A stretch of DNA of 23,904 nucleotides from a virus. A program made the translations under genes and the position numbers. The stretch is from the IMG/VR virus record IMGVR_UViG_3300034198_001823, positions 1 to 23,904 of that record; one strand, 5' to 3'. Positions 6,685-15,474 of this stretch are shown here, piece by piece (position 1 is the first letter of the stretch; each line of letters begins with the position of its first letter). The notes under the pieces were generated by a model. It was not told the origin of the DNA and searched no databases. It saw nothing but the letters and a program-made list of their open reading frames with translations.

Positions 6685-7807
6685 TTTAGCTTACCCAAGT
6701 GGTAGCCCATCGTTACAAGATAGCTTGTGGCACATTTTTGATAGCAACATTACAAGCACCGACTTAAAATATGTCGTTGATTTGTTCGTAGGCGGAGTGC
6801 AACAAGTAAGAGTTAAAATATATCCAGAGCCACTAAGTGGATTAGGTTATTTTGATGCTGGACCTATTGTTCGTAATACTATTACTTATCAATGGTTTAC
6901 ACCTAAAGAAGAGTTATTAGTTTGTGAGCCAAACGTAAGCGGTGAAGTAGCGCAAACTTACCAATATAGAATAGGTGATGAAGCAAGCGGTATAACTAAT
7001 TTAAATTTAGCTAGTGGTAATGTTACGGCTTATAATTGGACGGCTCCAGTATTTAAAAGAAAGGTAAGTGATATTAGCACTTATAACGGAAAAGCATTTA
7101 CTAATAGACCTAGCACAATTGATTTAAATTTAACAGATAATTTATACATAGGAGCTAAGCAAGTAAGCGGCGTAACTATTGCGACTTATAATGAAAGCAA
7201 CACATTAATAACCAGCACTAATTTAACATTAACTACATTAAGACAATTTGTTCAATTAAACATTGGACCTAATGCTTTAAATACAACTTACGGAAGTAGT
7301 TTAATAAATAGCTCGGTTAAATATTATATGGTTACAATTGGAACAAGTATTTTTAGAGTTAATGTTTTATGCAATCCAAAATATGAAAGTAATAACTTAC
7401 ACTTTATTAATCATTTAGGAGTTTTTGATACCGCCGTATTTGATTTATCTAGTAGGTTAATGATGGACGTACAAAGAAAAGGTTTTGAAAAAAGGGATTA
7501 TACCTATGGCGCAACGTCTGTTAATTACTTTGATGCTAATAAAAAATATGTTGATAGCAAAGTAAACTACTTAAATATTAAAGACCATAGTTATAAACTT
7601 ACAATGAATGCGCCAACAGACGCTGACTACGAATGGCTTGCAGAATTAATAGACTCACCTCAAGTTTATTTTGAGTTAGATGGTTATTATTATCCAGTAA
7701 GCATTAAGAATAATAATTACGAGTATAGTAAATACATAAATAATAGACTTAGAGTTTTTGAGGTTGAAATTGATATTAACCAAACGCGTTATAGCCAATT
7801 AAGATAA
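6671..7807 (+). CDS. Tail-tip (distal-tail-like) structural protein
   Basis: This 378-residue protein is rich in beta-forming residues, with Asn/Thr/Tyr-heavy strands, no signal peptide and no membrane segment. The middle contains YYMVTIGTSIFRVNVLC followed by LHFINHLGVFDTAVFDL, a segment I associate with a tail protein found beside hub-like genes in Bacteroidetes phages. The last part (APTDADYEWLAELIDSPQVY, then YYPVSIKNNNYEY) resembles the end of distal-tail or baseplate ring proteins. It stops two bases before the hub-like gene. A baseplate or tail-tip role is inferred; the exact position in the particle is not known. Confidence 0.5.
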   Translation: MAITNLAYPSGSPSLQDSLWHIFDSNITSTDLKYVVDLFVGGVQQVRVKIYPEPLSGLGYFDAGPIVRNTITYQWFTPKEELLVCEPNVSGEVAQTYQYRIGDEASGITNLNLASGNVTAYNWTAPVFKRKVSDISTYNGKAFTNRPSTIDLNLTDNLYIGAKQVSGVTIATYNESNTLITSTNLTLTTLRQFVQLNIGPNALNTTYGSSLINSSVKYYMVTIGTSIFRVNVLCNPKYESNNLHFINHLGVFDTAVFDLSSRLMMDVQRKGFEKRDYTYGATSVNYFDANKKYVDSKVNYLNIKDHSYKLTMNAPTDADYEWLAELIDSPQVYFELDGYYYPVSIKNNNYEYSKYINNRLRVFEVEIDINQTRYSQLR

Positions 7808-7808
7808 C

Positions 7809-10800
7809 ATGACAAGAATTTTTATTGAAGGATACGAACTGGATTTAACGCAAGGCATAAGTAATCAAATTACTTATGCTATTGATGATTTGCATAACTT
7901 AGATAGTAAAAGTACAAGCTTTAGTAAAACAATTGTATTACCCGGAACTGCTAAAAATAATAAGCTTCTAGGTAATATCTTTGATTTTAATAATGCAAAC
8001 TTTGATAATCCTTTAGAGCCTAACGTATTGCAAAACTTTAACGCAGCACGCAACGCCATTGCTCGTATTGAAGTAGACGGATTACAGATTATAAAAGGAG
8101 TTTTAAGACTACTTGAAATAATAAACTTAGACGATGCAATAGAATATGAGTGCGCAATATTTGGAGAATTAGGCGGATTTATTAACGCACTTGGAAATAA
8201 AAGATTAACTGGTAATGATAATCCTTTAGATGACTTAGACTTTAGTATTTATAACCATACTTATAGTTATGCTAATATTGTAAGTAGTTGGGACACGTCT
8301 GGTAGCACCGGTTATTGTTATCCACTTATTGATTATGGTAATGTTAGTACTGGAGCTTATGGTATTGCTAAAAAAGATTTTCAATACAATACATTTAAAC
8401 CAGCTTTATTTGTAAGAGAATATTTAAATAAAATATTTAATGCTAGCGGATATACTTACGAATGTGCTTTATTTGATACTACAATTTTTAGAAATTTAGT
8501 TATACCATGTAATCAAAAGATAATTACAAAAGAAACAAGTAACGTTCTTAACTTAACTAAGTCAATAGGTCAGTCAATGAATACTGGTGGCACGCAAGAC
8601 TTTATTAGTTATGAAACTAAAGTAGGTGCTTTATTTACTGCAAGTGCTGGTGATACTATATTTACTTATACTGGAACGCCAACATTAACAACAACTTTAA
8701 ATATTGAAATACAAGGAGAATATAGTTTAAGTGTAAGACCTTTAACAATAGCAGTACTTAAAAATGGTACAATTATACCCGGCTCAAGTGTAACATATAA
8801 TGGAAGCGATTTGCTTTATTATAATAAAACTTTGTCAGTATCACTAGCTACAAGTGACTCATTAAGAGTAAGGACAAGTCTAGTAATTAATGGGGGAGAT
8901 TTTGTGCAAGTTAATGAAAGTACAATAAGTATAATTAATAGCGTTGCAACAACTGCGCCAATTGGACTAGGTGAAACAATGCTTATAAATAATACTATTC
9001 CGAGAGGTATTTTTCAAAAGGATTTTGTTACCTCTATTATGAAAATGTTTAACTTAATGATTGTAGAGGATAAATATAAAACTAATCATTTAATAATTAA
9101 ACCTTATATAGACTTTTACGATGGTACTATTATTGATTGGTCCGACAAATTAGATAGGAGTAAACCTATTAAAATAAAACCTATGAGCGAAATAAACGCT
9201 CGATATTATAATTTTAAATTTAAGCAAGACAATGATTTCTACAATGAAGATTATACTAAGAAATTTAATGAGGGATATGGTGATAGGATATACGATAATG
9301 GTTTGGAATTTGCAAAAGATACTGAAAGCGTTGAAGTAATCTTTGCATCAAGTCCTTTATATGGTACAAATACAACAGATAAAGTTTTCCCAGCTATTTA
9401 TAAGAAATCTAGCGAAAATACAAAAGAGGACCCAATGGACCATATTATACGTATACTACAAGTAAAGAAATTAAGTGGTGTTGCAAGTTGGTCTATTTAT
9501 AATTTATTTACTAACTTAGGAAATAATACTAGTTATCTTTATGGTGGTCATTTAAACGACCCAATTACACCTAGCATAGATTTAAACTATGGGGCACCGC
9601 AGCAATTATTTTTTAATTTAACAAGTGGTAACTTAAGTAATAACTTATTTAATACTTACTACTCACCTTATATGTCGGAAATTACCGATAAAGATAGCCG
9701 TTTACTAACTGGCTTTTTTGATTTAAAACAACTTGATATTTATAATATAGACTTTGCTAAGTTTATTTATATAGATGGCGGATTATATAGAATAAGTAAA
9801 ATAAGTGATTATAGCACCGAAGGTAATGAAACTACAAAAGTAGAGTTATTACGTGTAATTGATAAGTTTACTATTGTTATTGATGTAACGCCAAATTGGG
9901 TAAGTCAAGGATTTAATACTTGTAGCAGTTGTGCTAATTACTTAGTTTATAGAGACATTAATCCAAGTAGCCCTACTTATAATAACTATCAAGTTAATGG
10001 AGTTAATGTAGGTAATACGGCTCCAGCAAATGGAAATTGTGTTACTACTGGATTTTGGACAAGTCAATCTTATACTACTTGTATTGATTGTGCTAATTTA
10101 GACGTTCAAAGAGACACTAACGCTTGTAGCGCAACATATAATCAATATAGAGCTGGAGGCGTTGTATTAGGCCTTACCGCTCCAGCAAGTGGCCTTTGTA
10201 ATGTAACACCTAATTTTGTTAGTCAATCTTATAATACTTGCGTTGATTGTGTTAATTATCTTGTTTATAGAGACACAACACCTTGTAGCCCTACTTATAA
10301 TAATTATAGAGTTAATGGAGTTAATGTAGGCCTTACCGCTCCAGCAAATGGAAATTGCGTTACTACTGCTACTTGGACGAGTCAAGCTTATAATACTTGT
10401 ATTGATTGTGTTAATTATTTAGTTTACAGAGACACTAATCCTTGTAGTGCTACTTTTAATAATTACCGAGTAAACGGAGTTAACGTAGGTAATACGGCTC
10501 CAGTAAATGGAAATTGCAATACTACTGCTACTTGGACAAGTCAAGCTTATAATACTTGCGTTGATTGTACTAATTATCTTGTTTATAGAGACACTAATCC
10601 TTGTAGTGCTACTTTTAATAATTATAAGGTTAACGATGTTAACGTAGGTAATACCGCACCAACAAACGGAAATTGTGTTACTACTGCAAGATGGGTAAGA
10701 GACGGCGATGAATTTTGTTTTAACTGCGTAGCTTATCAACCTCAAAGAGACACTAATCCTTGTAGTGCTACTTACAATACTACAAGAAATTTAAATCAAG

Positions 10801-11804
10801 GTGCATCTTCACCTTGCGTTTACGATGCTACTTGGACAAGTCAAGGTTATAATACGTGCGTAAGTTGTGTTAACTATTTAGTTTATAGAGATACAAATGC
10901 TTGTAGTGCTACTTATAATAACTACCGAGTAAACGGAGTTAACGTAGGTAATACGGCACCAGCAAACGGAAATTGTGTTACTACTGCTAATTGGGTTAAT
11001 AATGGAGCTACATTTTGTTCTAGCTGCGTAGCTTATCAACCTCAAATAGATAATAACCCTTGTAGTGCAACTTACAATACTACAAGAAATGTAAACTTAG
11101 GCGCTGCGGCACCTTGTAATTATACCGCAAACTATGCAACAAATGTAGGAAATTTATATGTGTGCAATGTTCCAAATGGTGGCGTTAATACATACATAGT
11201 ATATCAAAATACAAATGCTTGCTTTACTGGTAATCAATTCTATGCAAATGGTAATAGTTACGCAACTAATCCTAGTAATAGTTATCCAGATACTACACAA
11301 AATTGGGTTTCAAATGGTGCTAACTATTGCGTAGGTGTTGATTTATATCAACCTCAAAAACAAAATAATCCTTGCGCAGTTAATTACAATGGAGTAAGAG
11401 ACCAATTAATACAAGCTAATTCTCCAACTTGTTCCGAAAGTTATACAATGAGTAATTGCTTAGGTGGTGGCGGCACTACATATAGCGCAACTTACGTATT
11501 AGGTAGCTTTAGTATTAATGAGCGAGTAACAAGTAGTGGAGTAACTTATGTTATTACTGGTACTACAACGCCAACTGCGGGTATATCAATAACAACTACT
11601 GGATTAACTGGATGTCCACAATATACCCAGTTTACCGATTTATGTACAAGTGCAACTTATTACATACTTGGAACTGGTTATAGCAGCGTTGGAACAAGTA
11701 GCGACATACCGGATGCGTGTTTGCAACCAACCGGCACAACGTCAACACCAACTGGAACCCAAATATATAATTTCACTAGCAACCCAAGTTGTGAGTGTGT
11801 ATAA
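7809..11804 (+). CDS. Hub-like tail protein with ten Cys-rich C-terminal repeats
   Basis: This is a 1331-residue protein. The first 690 residues start with IEGYELDLTQGISNQITY and SKSTSFSKTIVLPGTAKNN, a beginning I associate with the tail-tip or hub proteins of Bacteroidetes phages. A later part (FVTSIMKMFNLMIVEDKY, residues about 404-421) resembles the hub domain that cradles the tape-measure end. From residue 694 there are ten repeats of 47-57 residues (see the repeat entry), each with Trp and two to four Cys, followed by a Thr/Ser/Gly-rich tail ending in CECV. The repeats look like an extracellular adhesive or spike region stabilised by disulfides. The gene sits before the tape measure rather than after it, unlike lambda-type phages. 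Confidence 0.6.
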   Translation: MTRIFIEGYELDLTQGISNQITYAIDDLHNLDSKSTSFSKTIVLPGTAKNNKLLGNIFDFNNANFDNPLEPNVLQNFNAARNAIARIEVDGLQIIKGVLRLLEIINLDDAIEYECAIFGELGGFINALGNKRLTGNDNPLDDLDFSIYNHTYSYANIVSSWDTSGSTGYCYPLIDYGNVSTGAYGIAKKDFQYNTFKPALFVREYLNKIFNASGYTYECALFDTTIFRNLVIPCNQKIITKETSNVLNLTKSIGQSMNTGGTQDFISYETKVGALFTASAGDTIFTYTGTPTLTTTLNIEIQGEYSLSVRPLTIAVLKNGTIIPGSSVTYNGSDLLYYNKTLSVSLATSDSLRVRTSLVINGGDFVQVNESTISIINSVATTAPIGLGETMLINNTIPRGIFQKDFVTSIMKMFNLMIVEDKYKTNHLIIKPYIDFYDGTIIDWSDKLDRSKPIKIKPMSEINARYYNFKFKQDNDFYNEDYTKKFNEGYGDRIYDNGLEFAKDTESVEVIFASSPLYGTNTTDKVFPAIYKKSSENTKEDPMDHIIRILQVKKLSGVASWSIYNLFTNLGNNTSYLYGGHLNDPITPSIDLNYGAPQQLFFNLTSGNLSNNLFNTYYSPYMSEITDKDSRLLTGFFDLKQLDIYNIDFAKFIYIDGGLYRISKISDYSTEGNETTKVELLRVIDKFTIVIDVTPNWVSQGFNTCSSCANYLVYRDINPSSPTYNNYQVNGVNVGNTAPANGNCVTTGFWTSQSYTTCIDCANLDVQRDTNACSATYNQYRAGGVVLGLTAPASGLCNVTPNFVSQSYNTCVDCVNYLVYRDTTPCSPTYNNYRVNGVNVGLTAPANGNCVTTATWTSQAYNTCIDCVNYLVYRDTNPCSATFNNYRVNGVNVGNTAPVNGNCNTTATWTSQAYNTCVDCTNYLVYRDTNPCSATFNNYKVNDVNVGNTAPTNGNCVTTARWVRDGDEFCFNCVAYQPQRDTNPCSATYNTTRNLNQGASSPCVYDATWTSQGYNTCVSCVNYLVYRDTNACSATYNNYRVNGVNVGNTAPANGNCVTTANWVNNGATFCSSCVAYQPQIDNNPCSATYNTTRNVNLGAAAPCNYTANYATNVGNLYVCNVPNGGVNTYIVYQNTNACFTGNQFYANGNSYATNPSNSYPDTTQNWVSNGANYCVGVDLYQPQKQNNPCAVNYNGVRDQLIQANSPTCSESYTMSNCLGGGGTTYSATYVLGSFSINERVTSSGVTYVITGTTTPTAGISITTTGLTGCPQYTQFTDLCTSATYYILGTGYSSVGTSSDIPDACLQPTGTTSTPTGTQIYNFTSNPSCECV
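9888..11438 (+). repeat. Ten tandem Cys-rich protein repeats (159/141-base units)
   Basis: Units start at 9888, 10047, 10206, 10365, 10524, 10683, 10824, 10983, 11124 and 11295. Six are 53-residue units of the form xxxW/F-x7-C-x2-C-x4-L/D-V-x-RD...PCSxTYNNY...VG-TAP-x-NGNC. Units 6 and 8 are a shorter 47-residue type with AYQPQ and a TTRN-x-N-x-GA-x2-PC ending, and the last two are degenerate. Units 3, 4, 5 and 7 are nearly identical in protein and closely similar in DNA, which implies recent duplication or gene conversion. Similar Trp/Cys repeats with 'RDxNPCSxTY' cores occur in secreted Bacteroidetes proteins, to my knowledge. Confidence 0.9.
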
Positions 11805-11817
11805 AAAATAAAAAATA

Positions 11818-13803
11818 ATGGCAAAAAAGACAAAAGTAATAGGCGCAAAGATTGAAGTTGATACCTCGGGTGCCAGTAAATCTGTAAGTGAATTAGGAAA
11901 AGAATTAGGTAGCTTATCACCAGCTGCAAAAAAAGCTGGTGATGCTGCAAACCTTTTTAATAATGCTTTAAATATTATTAGGGCAAACCCAATAATTGCA
12001 GTAGTTACAACCCTTGTAGGAGTGGTAACAGCACTATTCCAGCCATTTAAAAAAATGGAGGGTGTAAGTGATGCGCTTGGTAAATCTTTTGGAATCTTAA
12101 GCGGTATATTTACTACGTTTATAACCAAAATACTTACTCCATTAATAGACGGATTTATACAATTTACCGAAGTTATTAATAATGGTTTAATAGGTGCGCT
12201 TGATGCGTTAGGTATTTCAAGTAAAGCAACAAGTGAACGCTTTGGAGAAATTACAGAGGCCCTAGATGACCTAGACGATGCGCAAAGAAATTCAGCTTTA
12301 GCAACTGCGGAATCAAATAGAAAATTACAAGAAGCTAGAGAAATTGCAGCGGATGCAAATAGACCAATAAAAGAAAGAGTTATAGCTTTAAAAGAAGCAG
12401 CAAGAATAGAAAAAGAAGAGACAGACAAAGTCATAGCTATTAATAAGCAAAGGGCTTCTTTATTATTAGAGCAACTTGCACTAGAACTTGGAGCACGTGA
12501 AAATGTTTTAAAAGTTATTAGAAGTGGAACTTTAGAGAATTTAAAGATAGCACGTGCCGAGTTAATGGGTATGAAAAACATTGACAAAGATAAGCTTGCG
12601 GCTATTGATGCACTTATTATTGCCGCTGAAGATGCCGGCGCACAAAGTGCTAAAATTGCAAAGCGCACGCAAGGTCAAGTTAATGCAATAGAAAAAGAAG
12701 GACAAGCAAAAGCACTAGAACAAAAAAATAAGGCATTTGAAGATAAGCTAAAGCTTATGGAGGCAAACGATAAGCTTGACATAGCAGCGCTTGATAAGCA
12801 AAAAGCTATTGCTTTAAATACTGCTAAGAGTGAGCAAGAAAAACTAGACATAGAGATTTTATATGCAAAAAAATCTTTTGATTTAAGAAATAAAGATTTA
12901 CTAGATAAGCAAGGACTTTATAAAAAAGATAGCTTAGAATACAAAACATTGCAAGCAGAAATTATAAAGCTTGGCACAGAAAACATAGACAAGCAAACAG
13001 AGCTTGCGGATAAGCAAAAAGTAATAGATACTAAAATTACAGATGATAAAAAGAAAGCTTTAGAAGATAGATTAAAGTCTCAACAAGAATGGGACGCTTT
13101 TTATTATAAACAATTAGAAGATTTAAAAAAACTAGAGCAAGAAAGACAAGACTCAATTCTTGCAATCAATATAGCAATTAGTCAAAGCTGGATTAATTTA
13201 GGTACTAATATAGCTAATACTATTGGTAATCTTAATAGTGTATTTGCTGAAGGTAGCGACTTAGCTAAAGTATTTGGAATTGCTCAAGTTGCAATTTCTA
13301 CGGCTGCAAGTATAGGCTCAATTTTACAAAGTGGCAGACAACAACAAGCGGAATATAACAAAGCTATTGCCGCTGGTAATGCTACAATTGGTATAGGTAT
13401 TGCTAATGCTTTTATTCCGGGAATGCAAGGCTTAGCAGCTTCGCAAATATTATCTGGTAAAGCCGCGGTCGGTGCCGCAATGGTAGGAAAGGGAGTTTCT
13501 AAAGCTAATACAATAGCTCAAGCAGTTGGTGCCGGTGTATCTGGTGCGGCACAAATAGCAGCTATTTTAGCAGCTGGTAAAAGCAAAAGTGCGCCATCAA
13601 CTGGAGGCGGAGGTGGTGCGGACGGAGGTAGTAGCGTAGTTGCAAGCGCTCCATTGTTACCAATGGCATCAACAACAACTTTAAACCAAGCGCAAGTTAA
13701 CCAAATGGGCAACCAGTCACAAAGGGCCTATGTAGTTGAAAGCGACATAAGCGGCAATCAAGAACGTATTATAAGGCTTAACAGAGCGGCAAGAATAAAC
13801 TAA
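11818..13803 (+). CDS. Tape measure protein
   Basis: This 661-residue protein has the build of a tape measure. It has an Ala/Gly/Lys-rich start and a hydrophobic segment (NPIIAVVTTLVGVVTALF, 57-74). A long Lys/Glu/Ala-rich coiled-coil stretch covers roughly 130-450, with a second Ala/Gly/Ile-rich hydrophobic region at about 480-590, a polyglycine linker (596-600) and a conserved-looking end (AYVVESDISG...IIRLNRAARI). The ending is typical of Bacteroidetes phage tape measures in my experience. At the usual ratio of about 1.5 angstrom per residue the tail would be near 100 nm long. Hydrophobic parts may reach the host membrane during DNA entry. It lies after the tail-tip genes and just before the head genes. 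Confidence 0.8.
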   Translation: MAKKTKVIGAKIEVDTSGASKSVSELGKELGSLSPAAKKAGDAANLFNNALNIIRANPIIAVVTTLVGVVTALFQPFKKMEGVSDALGKSFGILSGIFTTFITKILTPLIDGFIQFTEVINNGLIGALDALGISSKATSERFGEITEALDDLDDAQRNSALATAESNRKLQEAREIAADANRPIKERVIALKEAARIEKEETDKVIAINKQRASLLLEQLALELGARENVLKVIRSGTLENLKIARAELMGMKNIDKDKLAAIDALIIAAEDAGAQSAKIAKRTQGQVNAIEKEGQAKALEQKNKAFEDKLKLMEANDKLDIAALDKQKAIALNTAKSEQEKLDIEILYAKKSFDLRNKDLLDKQGLYKKDSLEYKTLQAEIIKLGTENIDKQTELADKQKVIDTKITDDKKKALEDRLKSQQEWDAFYYKQLEDLKKLEQERQDSILAINIAISQSWINLGTNIANTIGNLNSVFAEGSDLAKVFGIAQVAISTAASIGSILQSGRQQQAEYNKAIAAGNATIGIGIANAFIPGMQGLAASQILSGKAAVGAAMVGKGVSKANTIAQAVGAGVSGAAQIAAILAAGKSKSAPSTGGGGGADGGSSVVASAPLLPMASTTTLNQAQVNQMGNQSQRAYVVESDISGNQERIIRLNRAARIN

Positions 13804-13838
13804 AAGTACATTAAGCACAAAAAAGATATTTATTAAGT

Positions 13839-14867
13839 ATGGACTTACCTATTTACGAACTTAAGATTCAAGAAGAGTTGCAAGACGATGCCGAGGTTTC
13901 GTTTATTGCACTTGTAGACAAGCCGGCCATTCAGCGTGATTTTGTAGCATTTACTCAAGATTTTATACAACCAAATAAAGGCGAAGGCAAAGATGCATTT
14001 TTACCTAGGTGCATAAGCTATGTAATTAATGAAGGTAAAGAAAGTGAGCAAGCAGTAGCTATTTGTAATTCTATGTGGGAACAACACTTTGCAGCTGCTA
14101 AAGTTTCATTTGATTATGATGATACCTTAAGTACTGATAGGGGCAAAGAAATGGCTAAAAGAGCAATAGCAGCTGGAAATACGCTTTATATTATTTCAGC
14201 TAGACAAGATAAAGAAGGAATGCTAAGCGTAGCTAAAGAATTAGGCATACCAGAAAGCAGAGTTTATGCAACTGGCTCAAATAAAGCTAAAGTTGAAAAA
14301 ATTAAAGAACTTGGAATTTCTAAACATATAGATAATAATGCAGACGTAATTAAAGAACTTGGACCAATTGGCTCTAAGTTTAATTTTGAAATGTTTGCTA
14401 TTCAAGATGAAGATAAGCATATTATAAGTGGACCATTAATGTTAGCGGATAAACCTATTTATAGAAATAATAGCAAATTTGGAGAACATTATGTCGTATT
14501 TAGTGCCGACACTATTAAAGATATTGCGATTAAATTTAGCAAAAAAGGCTACCAAGGTAACGTTAATTTAATGCATGACCAAGATATGCAGCTAGATGGT
14601 CTTATAATGTTTGAAAGCTTTTTAGTTGATAAAGCTAGAGGTATACACCCAATGTCGGGGTTTGAAGATGCAAAAGATGGTAGCTGGTTTGGTAGCTTTT
14701 ATGTAGAAAATCAACAAGCTTGGGATTTAATTAAACAAGGTAAAGTAAAAGGTTTTAGCGTTGAGGGTTACTTTGAATATCCTACCGAAACTAAAGCTCC
14801 TACTTATGCAGAACAAAAGCTAGCAGAACTAGCAGAACTATTAAAAGTACCTTTAACACATAAATAA
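13839..14867 (+). CDS. XkdF-like prohead protease with inserted HAD-type domain
   Basis: This is a 342-residue protein of three parts. Residues 1-40 have the XkdF-like opening (EVSFIALVDKPAI). Residues 52-83 carry a Cys-containing motif (C58-I-x2-V-I-x-EG...QAVAIC76-x3-W80) found in phage capsid-region proteins. Residues 88-176 form a HAD-type phosphohydrolase-like domain: DYDDT (92-96), ISAR with S120, Lys149/151 and IDNNAD (164-169). Residues 180-320 return to the XkdF-like protease, with a likely catalytic His in LMHD (H246) and Ser in GFSVEG (S307). The enzyme should mature the capsid by cleaving scaffold or capsid subunits. It is followed by the scaffold-like gene and the capsid gene, the expected order. 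Confidence 0.75.
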   Translation: MDLPIYELKIQEELQDDAEVSFIALVDKPAIQRDFVAFTQDFIQPNKGEGKDAFLPRCISYVINEGKESEQAVAICNSMWEQHFAAAKVSFDYDDTLSTDRGKEMAKRAIAAGNTLYIISARQDKEGMLSVAKELGIPESRVYATGSNKAKVEKIKELGISKHIDNNADVIKELGPIGSKFNFEMFAIQDEDKHIISGPLMLADKPIYRNNSKFGEHYVVFSADTIKDIAIKFSKKGYQGNVNLMHDQDMQLDGLIMFESFLVDKARGIHPMSGFEDAKDGSWFGSFYVENQQAWDLIKQGKVKGFSVEGYFEYPTETKAPTYAEQKLAELAELLKVPLTHK

Positions 14868-14878
14868 TATATATAAAC

Positions 14879-15457
14879 ATGGAACAAGCACAAAACATTC
14901 TTAACAAAGTTTCTATGTTCTTTGCAGAACTTGTAGGAAACGAAGCAATGCCAATGCCTAGCGGAGAAACTGCGGCACCGGTAAAAATGATGCAAGCTAA
15001 ATTATTAGACGGCACCATTGTTGAAGTAAGTGATTTAGCAGTAGGTGGAATTGTTACTATTGATGGTCTACCAGCTCCGGTTGGTGAACATACTTTAGAA
15101 ACAATGGACACTATTGTTGTTGGTGACAATGGCGTTATTATGGAAATTAAGCCTAAAGTTGAAGATATGCCAACAATGGAAGTTCCAGTAGTTGAAGACA
15201 TGAGCGCAAAGTTTGCAGCTTTTGAGTCAGCAACAAACGAAAAATTCACCGCTTATGAGTCTAAATTTGCTCAATACGAAGCTAAATTAGGCCAAGCAAA
15301 CAAAGTAATTGAAGGCCTTATGCAAATTAGCAAAATGCTAGTTGAGGCACCACAAAGCGCACCGGATGCTGGTGTTAAAACAAGCAATGCTTTTGCAGAC
15401 GAAAAATTAGATGCAAAGAGCGAGTTCGAGAAATTCTCAAAATCAATTTGTTCATAA
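14879..15457 (+). CDS. Putative capsid scaffold-like protein
   Basis: This 192-residue acidic protein lies between the protease and major capsid genes, where scaffolds normally sit. The first third is helical. The middle is a small beta domain (AKLLDGTIVEVSDLAVGGIVTIDG...EHTLETMDTIVV...GVIMEIKP), a fold I associate with this position in Bacteroidetes phages. Residues about 108-150 form an Ala/Lys/Glu coiled coil (KFAAFESATNEKFTAYESKF). The C-terminal end is short and charged, with FEKFSKS. Coiled coils and a charged C-terminus are normal for scaffold proteins that bind the capsid subunit and are later cleaved or expelled. No catalytic motif is visible. A minor head decoration role is the alternative. 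Confidence 0.55.
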   Translation: MEQAQNILNKVSMFFAELVGNEAMPMPSGETAAPVKMMQAKLLDGTIVEVSDLAVGGIVTIDGLPAPVGEHTLETMDTIVVGDNGVIMEIKPKVEDMPTMEVPVVEDMSAKFAAFESATNEKFTAYESKFAQYEAKLGQANKVIEGLMQISKMLVEAPQSAPDAGVKTSNAFADEKLDAKSEFEKFSKSICS

Positions 15458-15474
15458 ACTAAAAATTATAAAAA

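Noticed and set aside
9888-11438. CRISPR array
   Set aside because: Repeats are 141-159 bases, in frame, and diverge in protein-like fashion. There are no unique spacers.
11742-12668. 308-codon open frame on the - strand over the tape measure
   Set aside because: It is the antisense of the tape-measure coding region, Ser/Ala/Leu-rich in the way a low-GC antisense frame is, and has no recognisable motif or leader.
14800-15249. 149-codon open frame on the - strand over the protease end and scaffold gene
   Set aside because: It is a low-complexity Ser/Thr/Val antisense frame opposite well-supported genes, with no gap or promoter for it.
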